Assembly: GCA_035538335.1 (NCBI GenBank)
Contig: DATLKN010000051.1
Location: forward strand, 60,202 to 124,201
Origin: AP-15 sp035538335
Lineage (GTDB): Bacteria > Pseudomonadota > Alphaproteobacteria > ATCC43930 > CGMCC-115725
Length of the DNA: 64,000 bases
Direction: 5' to 3'
The notes below the pieces were generated by a model that saw only the letters and a list, made by a program, of their open reading frames with translations, was not told the DNA's origin and did no database searches. Positions 1-9,132 of this stretch are shown one piece after another (position 1 is the first letter of the stretch; each line of letters opens with the position of its first letter). Position numbers and translations under genes: made by a program.

Positions 1-488
1 GCCTCGCCGAGGGCGGGGCGCTGATCCTCTTTGCCGAGGGGACCAGCGGCGACGGCAATCGCGTGCTGCCGTTCAAGACGACGCTTTTCGCCGCCGCCGA
101 AATGCCGACCCCGGCGGGCGCCGTCGCTGTGCAACCGGTATCGGTCGCCTATACGCGGCTCGACGGAATTCCGATCGGCCGCCTCTACCGGCCGTTTTTT
201 GCCTGGTACGGCAGCATGACGCTGGCGCCGCATCTGTGGACGATGCTCGGCCTCGGCGTCGTCGAGGTGGTGGTCGAGTTTCACCCCGCGACGACGCTCG
301 CGCTGTGCGGCTCGCGCAAGGCGCTTGCGCAATACTGCCGGGCTCGGATCGCCGGCGGCATGGCGGCGGCGCTGACCGGCCGGCCGCAGACGACGCCGCT
401 GCCGCCAGCAGGGGTCCGGGCCGAAGCGATCCCGGGAGGCGGCCGGATGATGCGACGCCCGACCAACCCGCAATGGCGCCGGACGTGA
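1..488 (+). CDS. plsC: 1-acyl-sn-glycerol-3-phosphate acyltransferase (3' part)
   Basis: Only the C-terminal part is in the window; the reading frame is open from base 3. The visible protein begins with an FAEGTSGDGNRVLPFK segment, the substrate-phosphate block of the PlsC/LPLAT family, where the E-G-T triad binds the acyl-acceptor phosphate. PlsC acylates lysophosphatidate to phosphatidate at the inner membrane. The catalytic HX4D box must lie upstream, outside the window. The C-terminal tail is Arg/Pro rich. The stop overlaps the start of miaB by 16 bases, and plsC next to miaB is a common alphaproteobacterial arrangement. Family assignment is firm; the exact acyl acceptor is inferred. Confidence 0.85.
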   Translation, partial: LAEGGALILFAEGTSGDGNRVLPFKTTLFAAAEMPTPAGAVAVQPVSVAYTRLDGIPIGRLYRPFFAWYGSMTLAPHLWTMLGLGVVEVVVEFHPATTLALCGSRKALAQYCRARIAGGMAAALTGRPQTTPLPPAGVRAEAIPGGGRMMRRPTNPQWRRT

Positions 489-1834
489 CGAAGCGCGTCT
501 TCATCAAGACCTACGGCTGCCAGATGAACGTCTACGATTCGCGCCGCATGGCCGATCTGCTGGCGCCGCTCGGATATTGCGAGGCGGCGGCGCCGGAGGG
601 CGCCGACCTCGTCATCCTCAACACCTGCCACATCCGCGAGAAGGCGGCGGAGAAGGTCTATTCCGAGCTCGGCAATATCCGCCGGCTGAAGGCGGCGAAG
701 GCGCGCCGCGGCGGCGCCATGCTGGTCGCCGTCGCCGGCTGCGTCGGGCAGGCCGAGGGCGAGGAGCTGGTGCGCCGCGCGCCTTGCGTCGACATCGTGC
801 TCGGGCCGCAGACCTATCACCGCCTGCCGGAACTGGTGGCGCGCGCCGCCCGCAGCCGCGGCGCGGCCGTGCTCGACACGAGCTTTCCCGCCGAGCCGAA
901 ATTCGATCATCTGCCGCAGGCCGGGGCGGCCCCGGGGGTCACCGCCTTCCTGTCGGTGCAGGAGGGTTGCGACAAATTCTGCACCTTCTGCGTCGTGCCC
1001 TATACGCGCGGCGCCGAATATTCGCGGCCGGCCGCCCAGGTCCTCGACGAGGCGCGCCGGCTCGCGGCCGGCGGCGCGCGCGAGTTGACGCTGCTCGGCC
1101 AGAACGTCAATGCCTATCACGGGATCGGCCCCGACGGCCGCGAGTGGGGTCTCGGCGAGCTGCTGCGCGCGCTCGCCGAGGTGGCGGGCCTGGTGCGGCT
1201 GCGCTACACGACCTCGCATCCGCGCGATGTCGATGACGGCCTCGTCGCCGCCCATCGCGAGGTGCCGCAACTGATGCCCTTCGTGCACCTGCCGGTGCAG
1301 AGCGGGTCGGACCGCGTGCTCGCGGCGATGAACCGGCGCCACACGGCCGACGACTATCGCCGGATCGCCGACCGCCTGCGCGCGGCGCGGGCCGATCTCG
1401 CGCTCTCCTCCGATTTCATCGTCGGCTACCCGGGCGAGAGCGAGCGGGATTTCGCCGCGACCCTCGACCTCGTCGCCGAGATCGGCTTCGCGCAGGCGTT
1501 TTCCTTCAAATACTCGCCGCGGCCGGGAACCCCGGCGGCCGCGGCGGGCAACCAGGTTCCGGACGAGGTGAAGGTGGAGCGATTGGCGCAATTGCAGGCT
1601 TTGCTGCGGCAACAGCAGAACAGGTTCAACGCGGGCTTTGTCGGCCGGGTGCTGCCGGTGCTGCTCGAAAAGCCGGGCCGGCACGACGGCCAGCTGGTCG
1701 GCAAGAGCCCCTATCTGCAGAGCGTGCATGTGACGGCCCCGGTCGAGCGCATCGGCGATGTGGTCGCGGCGCACATCCGCACGGCCGGCCGCAACAGCCT
1801 CGGCGGCGAGGTCGCGCAGAGGCCGGCGCCGTGA
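473..1834 (+). CDS. miaB: tRNA-2-methylthio-N6-dimethylallyladenosine synthase
   Basis: MiaB methylthiolates i6A37 in tRNAs reading UNN codons. The 453-residue protein has the N-terminal MTTase domain with Cys16, Cys52 and Cys90 for the auxiliary cluster (KTYGCQMN at 12-19). The radical-SAM motif CX3CX2C is at 166-173 (CDKFCTFC), and a C-terminal TRAM-like region follows. The ATG at 473 is chosen because it puts KRVFIKTYGCQMN at the usual distance from the N-terminus; upstream in-frame sequence is low-complexity and overlaps plsC. Its last codons overlap the phoH GTG by 4 bases, implying translational coupling. Confidence 0.95.
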   Translation: MAPDVTKRVFIKTYGCQMNVYDSRRMADLLAPLGYCEAAAPEGADLVILNTCHIREKAAEKVYSELGNIRRLKAAKARRGGAMLVAVAGCVGQAEGEELVRRAPCVDIVLGPQTYHRLPELVARAARSRGAAVLDTSFPAEPKFDHLPQAGAAPGVTAFLSVQEGCDKFCTFCVVPYTRGAEYSRPAAQVLDEARRLAAGGARELTLLGQNVNAYHGIGPDGREWGLGELLRALAEVAGLVRLRYTTSHPRDVDDGLVAAHREVPQLMPFVHLPVQSGSDRVLAAMNRRHTADDYRRIADRLRAARADLALSSDFIVGYPGESERDFAATLDLVAEIGFAQAFSFKYSPRPGTPAAAAGNQVPDEVKVERLAQLQALLRQQQNRFNAGFVGRVLPVLLEKPGRHDGQLVGKSPYLQSVHVTAPVERIGDVVAAHIRTAGRNSLGGEVAQRPAP

Positions 1835-2844
1835 CCGCGCTCGCCTCCGGCGTCGCGCCGAACGCTACGCCTGCCGGGCGCACGCAACTCGAATTCGATG
1901 ACAATCTGCTGCTGCCGCAGCTCTACGGCGAGCGCGACGCGCATCTCGACCGCATCGAGCGCCAGCTCGGCGTCTCCTTCGCTACCCGCGGCAATCGCCT
2001 GGCGATATCGGGACCGGCCTCGGCGACCGAGGCCGCCCGCCGCGCGCTCGTGCAGCTCTACGACCGGCTGAAGCGCGGGCAGCAGGTCGATGTGCCGGCG
2101 GTCGAGGCGGCGATCCGCTTGGCCGAAACGGAATTTTCCGACCAAAACCTGAGCCTGTGGCGCGAGGACGCCGCCTTTCTGACGCGAAAGCGCCGCATCG
2201 GCGCGCGCAGCGCCGGGCAGGCCGCCTATGTCAAGGCGTTGCGCGAGCACGAGCTGGTGTTCGGGCTGGGGCCCGCCGGCACCGGCAAGACCTATCTCGC
2301 GGTTGCCGCCGCGGTCGATCTGCTGATGACCGGCCGGGTCGAGCGCATCATCCTGTCGCGCCCCGCCGTCGAGGCCGGCGAACGCCTCGGCTTCCTGCCG
2401 GGCGATCTGCGCGACAAGGTCGATCCCTATCTGCGGCCGATCTTCGACGCGCTCAACGACATGCTGCCAGCCGACCAGCTGTCGCGGCGGCTGCAGACGG
2501 GCGAAATCGAGGTCGCGCCGATCGCCTTCATGCGCGGCCGCACGCTGGCGCACGCCTTCGTCGTCCTCGACGAGGCGCAGAACACGACGGCGGTGCAGAT
2601 GAAGATGTTCCTCACCCGGCTCGGCGAGGGCTCGCGCATGGTGGTGACGGGCGACCTGACCCAGATCGACCTGCCCGCGGGCACGCGGTCGGGGCTGACC
2701 GACGCGCTCGATGCGGTGGGGACGCTCGACGGCATCGCGGTCGTCAAGCTTACCGACAAGGACGTGGTCCGGCATGCGCTCGTCGCCCGCATCGTGCGCG
2801 CCTACGAGGCACAGGAGCGAACCACCCGCCGCGGCCGCTCGTGA
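1831..2844 (+). CDS. phoH: PhoH-like (YbeZ) ATPase
   Basis: 337 residues. A KH-like N-terminal region of about 100 residues is followed by the PhoH P-loop ATPase domain. Walker A is GPAGTGKT at 147-154 and Walker B is VVLDEAQN at about 244-251. PhoH2/YbeZ-type ATPases are associated with RNA metabolism and, with YbeY, with ribosome quality control; substrate and partner are inferred from family and from the ybeY neighbour. The start is GTG at 1831 in a GTGA overlap with the miaB stop, and the 3' end overlaps ybeY the same way, so miaB-phoH-ybeY reads as one translationally coupled operon. Confidence 0.93.
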   Translation: MTALASGVAPNATPAGRTQLEFDDNLLLPQLYGERDAHLDRIERQLGVSFATRGNRLAISGPASATEAARRALVQLYDRLKRGQQVDVPAVEAAIRLAETEFSDQNLSLWREDAAFLTRKRRIGARSAGQAAYVKALREHELVFGLGPAGTGKTYLAVAAAVDLLMTGRVERIILSRPAVEAGERLGFLPGDLRDKVDPYLRPIFDALNDMLPADQLSRRLQTGEIEVAPIAFMRGRTLAHAFVVLDEAQNTTAVQMKMFLTRLGEGSRMVVTGDLTQIDLPAGTRSGLTDALDAVGTLDGIAVVKLTDKDVVRHALVARIVRAYEAQERTTRRGRS

Positions 2845-3353
2845 CGCGGCCCGCCGCCGCCGTCGATATCGTCCAGCGCTGCGACGGCTGGCCGAAGCTC
2901 TTCCCCGGTGCGCGGCGGCTGGTGCGCAACGCGGCCCGGCGTGCGGTGGCGCGCGGCATGGCGGATCGCGGATGGCCGCCGGCCGGGCGCGTCGAAGTCG
3001 CGGTGGTGTTCGCCGACGACGTCGAGTTGGCGCGACTCAATCGCCGCTTCCGCGGCAAGCGCGGCCCGACCAACGTCCTTTCCTTCCCGGCGGCGGCGCC
3101 GGACGCCCCGGTTCCGCCGGGCGCGCCGCTCGTCCTCGGCGATCTCGTCCTCGCCCTCGAGACCGTCCGCCGCGAAGCGGCCGCGCAGCAAAAACCGGGC
3201 GCCGACCACCTCGCCCATCTCGTCGTGCATGGCATCCTGCACCTGATCGGCTATGATCATCATTCGGAAACCGACGCGCAGCGGATGGAATCGCTGGAAA
3301 AGTCGATTCTCGCCGAGCTGGGAGTGCCGGATCCCTATCGCGATGCCATGTAA
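2841..3353 (+). CDS. ybeY: endoribonuclease YbeY
   Basis: 170 residues. The zinc-binding signature of the UPF0054 family, H-X3-H-X5-H, is at His130, His134 and His140 (HGILHLIGYDHH), preceded by the conserved GPTNVLSFP segment at 75-83. YbeY is a single-strand endoribonuclease acting in 16S rRNA 3'-end maturation and 70S quality control. The GTG start at 2841 overlaps the phoH stop (GTGA); an in-frame open extension upstream lies wholly inside phoH and is not used. Length is normal for the family. Confidence 0.94.
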   Translation: MTRPAAAVDIVQRCDGWPKLFPGARRLVRNAARRAVARGMADRGWPPAGRVEVAVVFADDVELARLNRRFRGKRGPTNVLSFPAAAPDAPVPPGAPLVLGDLVLALETVRREAAAQQKPGADHLAHLVVHGILHLIGYDHHSETDAQRMESLEKSILAELGVPDPYRDAM

Positions 3354-3380
3354 CCTGGTGCAACCCGAACCGAACTCTTG

Positions 3381-4301
3381 ATGACCGATTCCGAGCCGCC
3401 GGACGGCGGCGGCGCGCCTCGACGGGAAAAATCTTTCCCGCACCTGCGAAACCTTCTCCGACGGATCCGTCGTCCGCACGAGGAGGAGGAAGAGGAAATC
3501 CCGCACGCCATTGCGCGCGACGGCGCCGAGGATGCCGCGGCGGACGGCGTCCACCGGCTCACGCCGCAAGAACGCGTGCTGATCGCCAACATCCGCAAGG
3601 TCCACGAGCGCAACGCCGCCGACGTCATGGTGCCGCGCGTCGACATCGTCGCGCTCGATGTCGAGACGCCGTTCCCGGAAGTCGTGCGCTGCTTGATCGA
3701 GCAGGGGCATTCGCGCGTGCCGATCTATCGCGAGAGTCTCGACGACGTGATCGGCTTCATCCATGTCAAGGACGTGCTGGGGCCCGTTGCCGAGGGGCGG
3801 CCGGGCAAGCTGTCGGCGATATTGCGGCAGGCCCTCTTCGTCGCCCCCTCGGTGCCGATTCTCGACCTCCTCGTCCAGATGCGCCAGCAGCGCATCCACA
3901 TTGCGATGGTGGTCGACGAATTCGGCGGCATCGACGGGCTGGTGACGATCGAGGATCTGATCGAGGAGATCGTCGGCGAGATCGAAGACGAACACGACGA
4001 GGCCGGCAGCCCGCGCATGATCGAACGCGCCGACGGCACGCTGATCGCCGACGCCCGCACCCCGATCGAAGCGCTCGAGGAGCGCCGCGGCACGCGGCTG
4101 CGCCCGGTCGGCGAGCAGGAGGAGATCGACACCTTGGGCGGGCTCGTCTCGACGCTCGCCGGCCGCGTGCCGAAGCGCGGCGAGGTCATCAAGCACCCGA
4201 CGGGCCTCGAATTCGAGGTGCTCGACGCCGATCCGCGCCGCGTCAAGCGGCTGCGGGTGCGCAGCCCGCCGGAGGAAGCGAGCCCGATTGCCAATGCCTG
4301 A
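3381..4301 (+). CDS. CBS-pair protein of the CorC/HlyC family
   Basis: 306 residues without membrane segments. It has an acidic linker (EEEEEE near residue 35), then a tandem CBS pair at about 80-200, with IHVKDVL and TIEDLIEEIVGEIEDEHDE typical of CorC-type proteins. A C-terminal CorC_HlyC (transporter-associated) domain spans about 215-300. CorC-type proteins are linked to Mg/Co efflux and membrane-stress tolerance; the exact role here is inferred. ATG at 3381 is preferred to the adjacent TTG at 3378. The 3' end overlaps lnt by 8 bases, keeping ybeY-corC-lnt contiguous as in E. coli and most alphaproteobacteria. Confidence 0.88.
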   Translation: MTDSEPPDGGGAPRREKSFPHLRNLLRRIRRPHEEEEEEIPHAIARDGAEDAAADGVHRLTPQERVLIANIRKVHERNAADVMVPRVDIVALDVETPFPEVVRCLIEQGHSRVPIYRESLDDVIGFIHVKDVLGPVAEGRPGKLSAILRQALFVAPSVPILDLLVQMRQQRIHIAMVVDEFGGIDGLVTIEDLIEEIVGEIEDEHDEAGSPRMIERADGTLIADARTPIEALEERRGTRLRPVGEQEEIDTLGGLVSTLAGRVPKRGEVIKHPTGLEFEVLDADPRRVKRLRVRSPPEEASPIANA

Positions 4302-5916
4302 GGTTTCGGTCCTTCGCATCCAGCCGGGCGCGCGGGTCGCGACGCCCTTGTGCCGGGTGGCGCAGGAACTGGCGCTGCTGTCCGGCGGCCGGCGGTACGG
4401 CCTTGGCCTCTTGCTCGGCGCGCTCGCCGCCGCAGCATTGCCGCCGATCGATCTGACGCCGCTCGTCTTCGTCGCCTTCCCGTGCATCTTGTGGCTCGAT
4501 TCCGGCAGCGCCGGGGCGTGGGCCTCGTTCCGCCTCGGCTGGGTCTTCGGCTTCGGCTTTTTCGTCGCCGGCATGTATTGGGTCGCCGCCGCCCTCTTCG
4601 TCGACATCGCCCGTTTCTGGTGGCTGGTGCCGTTCGCCGTCGCCGGCCTGCCGGCGTTGCTGGCGCTGTGCGTCGGCGCCGCCTTTCTCGCAGCCCATGT
4701 CGGCAGCCGCGGCCTGGGGCTCTCGGCGACCGCCCGCGCCGTCTTTTTCGCAGTCGCCTGGTCGGCCTTCGAGTGGGTGCGCGGGCACGCGCTGAGCGGG
4801 CTGCCGTGGAACCTGATCGGCTATGCCTGGGCCGGCGGTTTCCCGGGCGCGACCGCGGTGCTGGAGAACGTCGCCTGGATCGGCATCTACGGGCTCAGCT
4901 TTCTGACCGTGCTGGCGGCGGCGCTGCCGGCGCTGTTGGGGGCGCCGTCGCTGGCGCCGATGTCGCGCACCGCGCGCGCCGCGCCGGCAATTGCCGCCGC
5001 GCTCTTGGTTCTCGTGCCGGCGGCGGCCGGGGCGCTGCGCCTTGCGCGCAGCCCGACCCGCTTCACCGCGACCCGGCTGCGGCTGGTGCAGCCCTCGATC
5101 CCGCAATCGCTGAAGTGGGACCCGCGGCGCACGGCGGCGAATTTCCGGCGGCTGCTGGCGCTGAGCGCGGCGCCGGCGCGCCGCCCGCTGGCGGCGATCC
5201 TATGGCCCGAGGCGGCGGTGATCTTTCCGCTCGACCGCGACGGCGCGGCGCGGCAGGCGATCGCCGGCGTCGCCCCCAAGGGCGGCTATGTCCTCACCGG
5301 GGTATTGCGCGGCAACCCGCCGCCGGCTCCGCTCGACAAATTCTGGAACAGCATCGAGGCGGTCGACGGGTCGGGCCGCATCCTCGCCCATTACGACAAG
5401 ACGCACCTCGTGCCGTTCGGCGAATACGTGCCGCTGCGCGAGGTGCTGCCGCTGCCGCTCAAAAAGGTCACGGCCGGCAGCGTCGATCTCTCCGCCGGGC
5501 GCGGGCCGCGCACGATCGCGCTCAAGGGCCTGCCGCCTTTCGCCCCGATCATCTGCTACGAAGCGATCTTTCCCGGCGCGATCGTCGATGAGCGGGACCG
5601 GCCGGAGTGGCTCTTCAACGTCACCAACGACGCCTGGTACGGGCATAGCTCGGGTCCCTATCAGCATTTCGCGATCGCCCGCACGCGCGCCATCGAGGAA
5701 GGGCTGCCGCTGGTGCGGGTCGCCAACAACGGCATCAGCGGCGTCGTCGATGCGGCGGGCCGCGTGGTGGCGCGCATCGACCTCGACGATGTCGGCTATG
5801 CCGACGTGGCCTTGCCGGCCGCCGGCCCCCGCACCCTCTACTCGTGGGCCGGCGATCGGCTGTTTTTCGCAATGCTGGTGCTTGCGCTGCTGCCGGCGGC
5901 GCTGCGGCTGCGCTGA
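4294..5916 (+). CDS. lnt: apolipoprotein N-acyltransferase
   Basis: 540 residues. The N-terminal half has about six hydrophobic segments (residues 35-250). A nitrilase-fold periplasmic domain follows with the catalytic triad Glu306 (LWPEAAV), Lys369 (YDKTHLVPFGEY) and Cys421 (ICYEAIFPG), then a final membrane helix at the C-terminus. Lnt transfers an acyl chain from phospholipid to the amino group of diacylglyceryl-cysteine, completing lipoprotein maturation. ATG 4294 is chosen over TTG 4288. Placement directly after corC matches the conserved block. Confidence 0.95.
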   Translation: MPEVSVLRIQPGARVATPLCRVAQELALLSGGRRYGLGLLLGALAAAALPPIDLTPLVFVAFPCILWLDSGSAGAWASFRLGWVFGFGFFVAGMYWVAAALFVDIARFWWLVPFAVAGLPALLALCVGAAFLAAHVGSRGLGLSATARAVFFAVAWSAFEWVRGHALSGLPWNLIGYAWAGGFPGATAVLENVAWIGIYGLSFLTVLAAALPALLGAPSLAPMSRTARAAPAIAAALLVLVPAAAGALRLARSPTRFTATRLRLVQPSIPQSLKWDPRRTAANFRRLLALSAAPARRPLAAILWPEAAVIFPLDRDGAARQAIAGVAPKGGYVLTGVLRGNPPPAPLDKFWNSIEAVDGSGRILAHYDKTHLVPFGEYVPLREVLPLPLKKVTAGSVDLSAGRGPRTIALKGLPPFAPIICYEAIFPGAIVDERDRPEWLFNVTNDAWYGHSSGPYQHFAIARTRAIEEGLPLVRVANNGISGVVDAAGRVVARIDLDDVGYADVALPAAGPRTLYSWAGDRLFFAMLVLALLPAALRLR

Positions 5917-5924
5917 AACCCCCC

Positions 5925-5953
5925 TTGCCGCCCGGCGGCGCGTGACCTATTAC
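5925..5953 (+). promoter_or_regulatory. predicted sigma70-like promoter for the HTH gene
   Basis: TTGCCG at 5925-5930 and TATTAC at 5948-5953 are separated by 17 bases, ending 35 bases before the ATG at 5989. It sits in the only sizeable gap between lnt and the regulator, so the HTH-metK-trmB stretch may be transcribed independently of the upstream operon. This is a consensus match by eye only. Confidence 0.4.
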
Positions 5954-5988
5954 GATCTCCCGTTTTCTTGGGTGGGCGAAGACCGACC

Positions 5989-6444
5989 ATGCCATCACCG
6001 CAATCCCTGAGGCGTCCGGGCCGTCGCAAAGGCGACAAGCCGAACCCGATCGATGTGCATGTCGGCTCGCGCGTCCGCCTGCGCCGCAACATGCTCGGCC
6101 TCAGCCAGGAAAAGCTCGGCGAGGCGATCGGCCTCACCTTCCAGCAGGTGCAGAAATACGAGCGCGGCGCCAACCGCATCGGCGCCAGCCGCCTGCACGA
6201 CCTGAGCCGCGTCCTCGATGTCCCGGTGTCGTTCTTCTTCGACGACATGGATCCGGTGCGCGCGCCGGCGATCCCCGCCGGCTTCGCCGAGCCGCCGGGC
6301 GAAGCCTTCGACGCCGACCCGCTGCACAAGCGCGAAACCGTGGATCTCGTCACCGCCTATTACCGCATCGGCGACCCGCTCGTGCGCCGGCGCCTGTTCG
6401 ATCTCGCGAAGGCGCTCGCCGCCGGCGAGCGCCGGCTCGGCTGA
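5989..6444 (+). CDS. XRE-family helix-turn-helix regulator
   Basis: 151 residues. A Cro/C1-type HTH occupies about residues 20-78 (GSRVRLRRNMLGLSQEKLGEA then FQQVQKYERGANRIG), the form widespread in alphaproteobacteria. A short C-terminal helical region follows (ETVDLVTAYYRIGDP). The ATG at 5989 is used because it leaves the usual basic lead-in before the HTH; in-frame TTG 5968 lies upstream. It sits immediately before metK, as in many alphaproteobacterial genomes, but no target or ligand can be read from the sequence. DNA binding is well supported; regulation of metK is only a hypothesis. Confidence 0.85.
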   Translation: MPSPQSLRRPGRRKGDKPNPIDVHVGSRVRLRRNMLGLSQEKLGEAIGLTFQQVQKYERGANRIGASRLHDLSRVLDVPVSFFFDDMDPVRAPAIPAGFAEPPGEAFDADPLHKRETVDLVTAYYRIGDPLVRRRLFDLAKALAAGERRLG

Positions 6445-6568
6445 TCCGGATCGGCGCGGCGCGCGCGGCGGGCGACATCGGGCTTGACGGTCGCATCCGC
6501 AGATTGCGACAAACCAACCCGACGGGAGACGCCCGCACCCTCTATCGCCGACTGAAAGGAGCCTGAGA

Positions 6569-7735
<1,167 letters not shown>

Positions 7736-7741
7736 AGGCGC

Positions 7742-8437
7742 GTGGACCGGCCGCGCCGGGTTCTCTACGGACGCCGGCGCGGCCGCGCGCTTCGCCCCGG
7801 GCAGCGCGCCCGCATGGCCGCGCTGCTGCCGCGCCTCACGCTGGCGCTGCCGCAGGCGGGCCCGCTCGATCCCTTTGCGCTGTTCGCCCGGCGGCCGCAG
7901 AGCCTCGCGCTCGAAATCGGCTTCGGCGGCGGCGAACACCTCGCCGAATTGGCCGCCCGGCACCCGGAGACCGGCTTTATCGGCTGCGAGGTCTTCGAGA
8001 ACGGCATCGCCCGGCTGGTCGCCCGCATCGAGCGAGACCGACTCGACAACATCCGCATCTTCGCCGACGACACGCGCCTCCTCCTGGCCGCGCTGCCGCC
8101 GGCCTCGCTCGACCGGGTCTTCATCCTCTTTCCCGACCCGTGGCCGAAGGCGCGCCACAAGAAGCGCCGTCTCGTCTCGGCCGAGACGCTCGACCGGCTC
8201 GCCCTGATCATGGCCGACGGCGCCGAATTGCGGCTCGCCACCGACGACCGAGATTATCTGTCCCGGATGCTGGAGGCGGGAACCGCGCATGCGGACTTCG
8301 CTTGGCTGGCTCGGCGGCCGCAGGACTGGCGCGAACGCCCTCCCGACTGGCCGCCGACGCGCTACGAAGAGAAAGCGCGCGCCGCCGGCCGCATGCCGGC
8401 CTTCCTGCGCTTCCGCCGCCGCGCGCGCGGTCGGTAA
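7742..8437 (+). CDS. trmB: tRNA (guanine-N7-)-methyltransferase
   Basis: 231 residues. The class I methyltransferase SAM motif is LEIGFGGGEHLAELA at about 57-71. It is followed by the TrmB hallmark FPDPWPKARHKKRR at about 124-137 and a C-terminal RYEEKA segment conserved in the family. TrmB makes m7G46 in tRNA variable loops. The start is GTG at 7742, six bases after the metK stop. The first 40 residues are Arg/Pro-rich, so a slightly later start is possible, but none has a better ribosome-binding site. Confidence 0.93.
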   Translation: MDRPRRVLYGRRRGRALRPGQRARMAALLPRLTLALPQAGPLDPFALFARRPQSLALEIGFGGGEHLAELAARHPETGFIGCEVFENGIARLVARIERDRLDNIRIFADDTRLLLAALPPASLDRVFILFPDPWPKARHKKRRLVSAETLDRLALIMADGAELRLATDDRDYLSRMLEAGTAHADFAWLARRPQDWRERPPDWPPTRYEEKARAAGRMPAFLRFRRRARGR

Positions 8438-8451
8438 AGCGACCAATCCCC

Positions 8452-8479
8452 TTGCGGGAGCGACGAATTCATTTATATT
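8452..8479 (+). promoter_or_regulatory. predicted promoter of the rimP-nusA-infB operon
   Basis: TTGCGG (8452-8457) and TATATT (8474-8479) are separated by 16 bases in the 93-base gap after trmB. The AT-rich box stands out in otherwise GC-rich DNA. It lies just upstream of a two-hairpin leader, giving the order promoter, leader, attenuator-like terminator, rimP. Assigned by consensus only. Confidence 0.5.
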
Positions 8480-8496
8480 GCAGCCACGTCCTTTGA

Positions 8497-8549
8497 GGTC
8501 CGGTTTGCGGACCGGAGCGCGGGTGGGCCGATGGCCCACTTTTTGTTTT
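8497..8549 (+). terminator. two-hairpin leader with intrinsic terminator before rimP
   Basis: Hairpin 1 pairs GGTCCG (8497-8502) with CGGACC (8508-8513). Hairpin 2 pairs GTGGGCC (8523-8529) with GGCCCAC (8533-8539) around a 3-base loop and is followed at once by TTTTT (8540-8544) and GTTTTG. This is a textbook intrinsic terminator placed between the predicted promoter and the nusA operon, so it probably acts as an attenuator. An ATG at 8531 lies in the loop of hairpin 2. Confidence 0.75.
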
Positions 8550-8584
8550 GGGACGGCGGAATTTCTCGGAAGAGGCTGGGATTC

Positions 8585-9112
8585 TTGGTCGACACGGCCA
8601 ATATCGCTGAAGTCATCGAGCCGGCGCTCGTCGCGATGGGCTATCGTCTGGTGCGCGTCGCGATGACGAGCGGCCGCCAGGCGAGGTTGCAGATTATGGC
8701 CGAGCGCGGCGACGAGTTGCCGATGACCGTCGAGGATTGCGCCGAGATCAGCCGCTCGCTGTCGCCGCTGCTCGACGTCGCCGATCCGATCGCCGGCAGC
8801 TACACGCTCGAAGTCAGTTCGCCCGGGATCGACCGCCCGCTGACGCGGCCCGAGGATTACGACCGGTTCGCCGGCCGCGAGGCGCGGATCGAGCTGGCGC
8901 GGCCGATCGACGGGCGCCGTCGCTTCCGCGGCCGCCTCAACGGCACCGCCGCCGGGGCGATCCGGCTGGTCCTCGACAAGGGCGAGGTACGCCTGCCGCT
9001 CGCCGAAGTGACGCGCGCCAACCTTCTCGCCGGCGACGACGCCCTTGCGGCGCGCCGCAAGCCCGGCCCGGGCCGCCCGCGGCAAGCCGCCGCCCGGCCG
9101 CACACCCATTGA
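8585..9112 (+). CDS. rimP: ribosome maturation factor RimP
   Basis: The protein has the DUF150/RimP organisation: an N-terminal alpha/beta domain (IEPALVAMGYRLVRVAM, then the DCAEISRSLSPLLDVADPI block and LEVSSPGIDRPL) and a C-terminal Sm-like domain, ending in a basic tail. RimP assists 30S maturation. TTG at 8585 (175 residues) is chosen because the VDTANIAEVIEPAL start matches the family. The in-frame ATG at 8531 (193 residues) lies in the loop of the leader terminator and adds 18 non-conserved residues. It heads the rimP-nusA-ylxR-infB-rbfA-truB-rpsO-pnp cluster. Confidence 0.9.
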   Translation: MVDTANIAEVIEPALVAMGYRLVRVAMTSGRQARLQIMAERGDELPMTVEDCAEISRSLSPLLDVADPIAGSYTLEVSSPGIDRPLTRPEDYDRFAGREARIELARPIDGRRRFRGRLNGTAAGAIRLVLDKGEVRLPLAEVTRANLLAGDDALAARRKPGPGRPRQAAARPHTH

Positions 9113-9132
9113 CCCCGAGACCCGAGAACGCC

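Noticed and set aside
6445..6568. SAM riboswitch upstream of metK
   Set aside because: I looked for SAM-I, SAM-II and SAM/SAH type elements and could not recognise one; a covariance-model search would be decisive.
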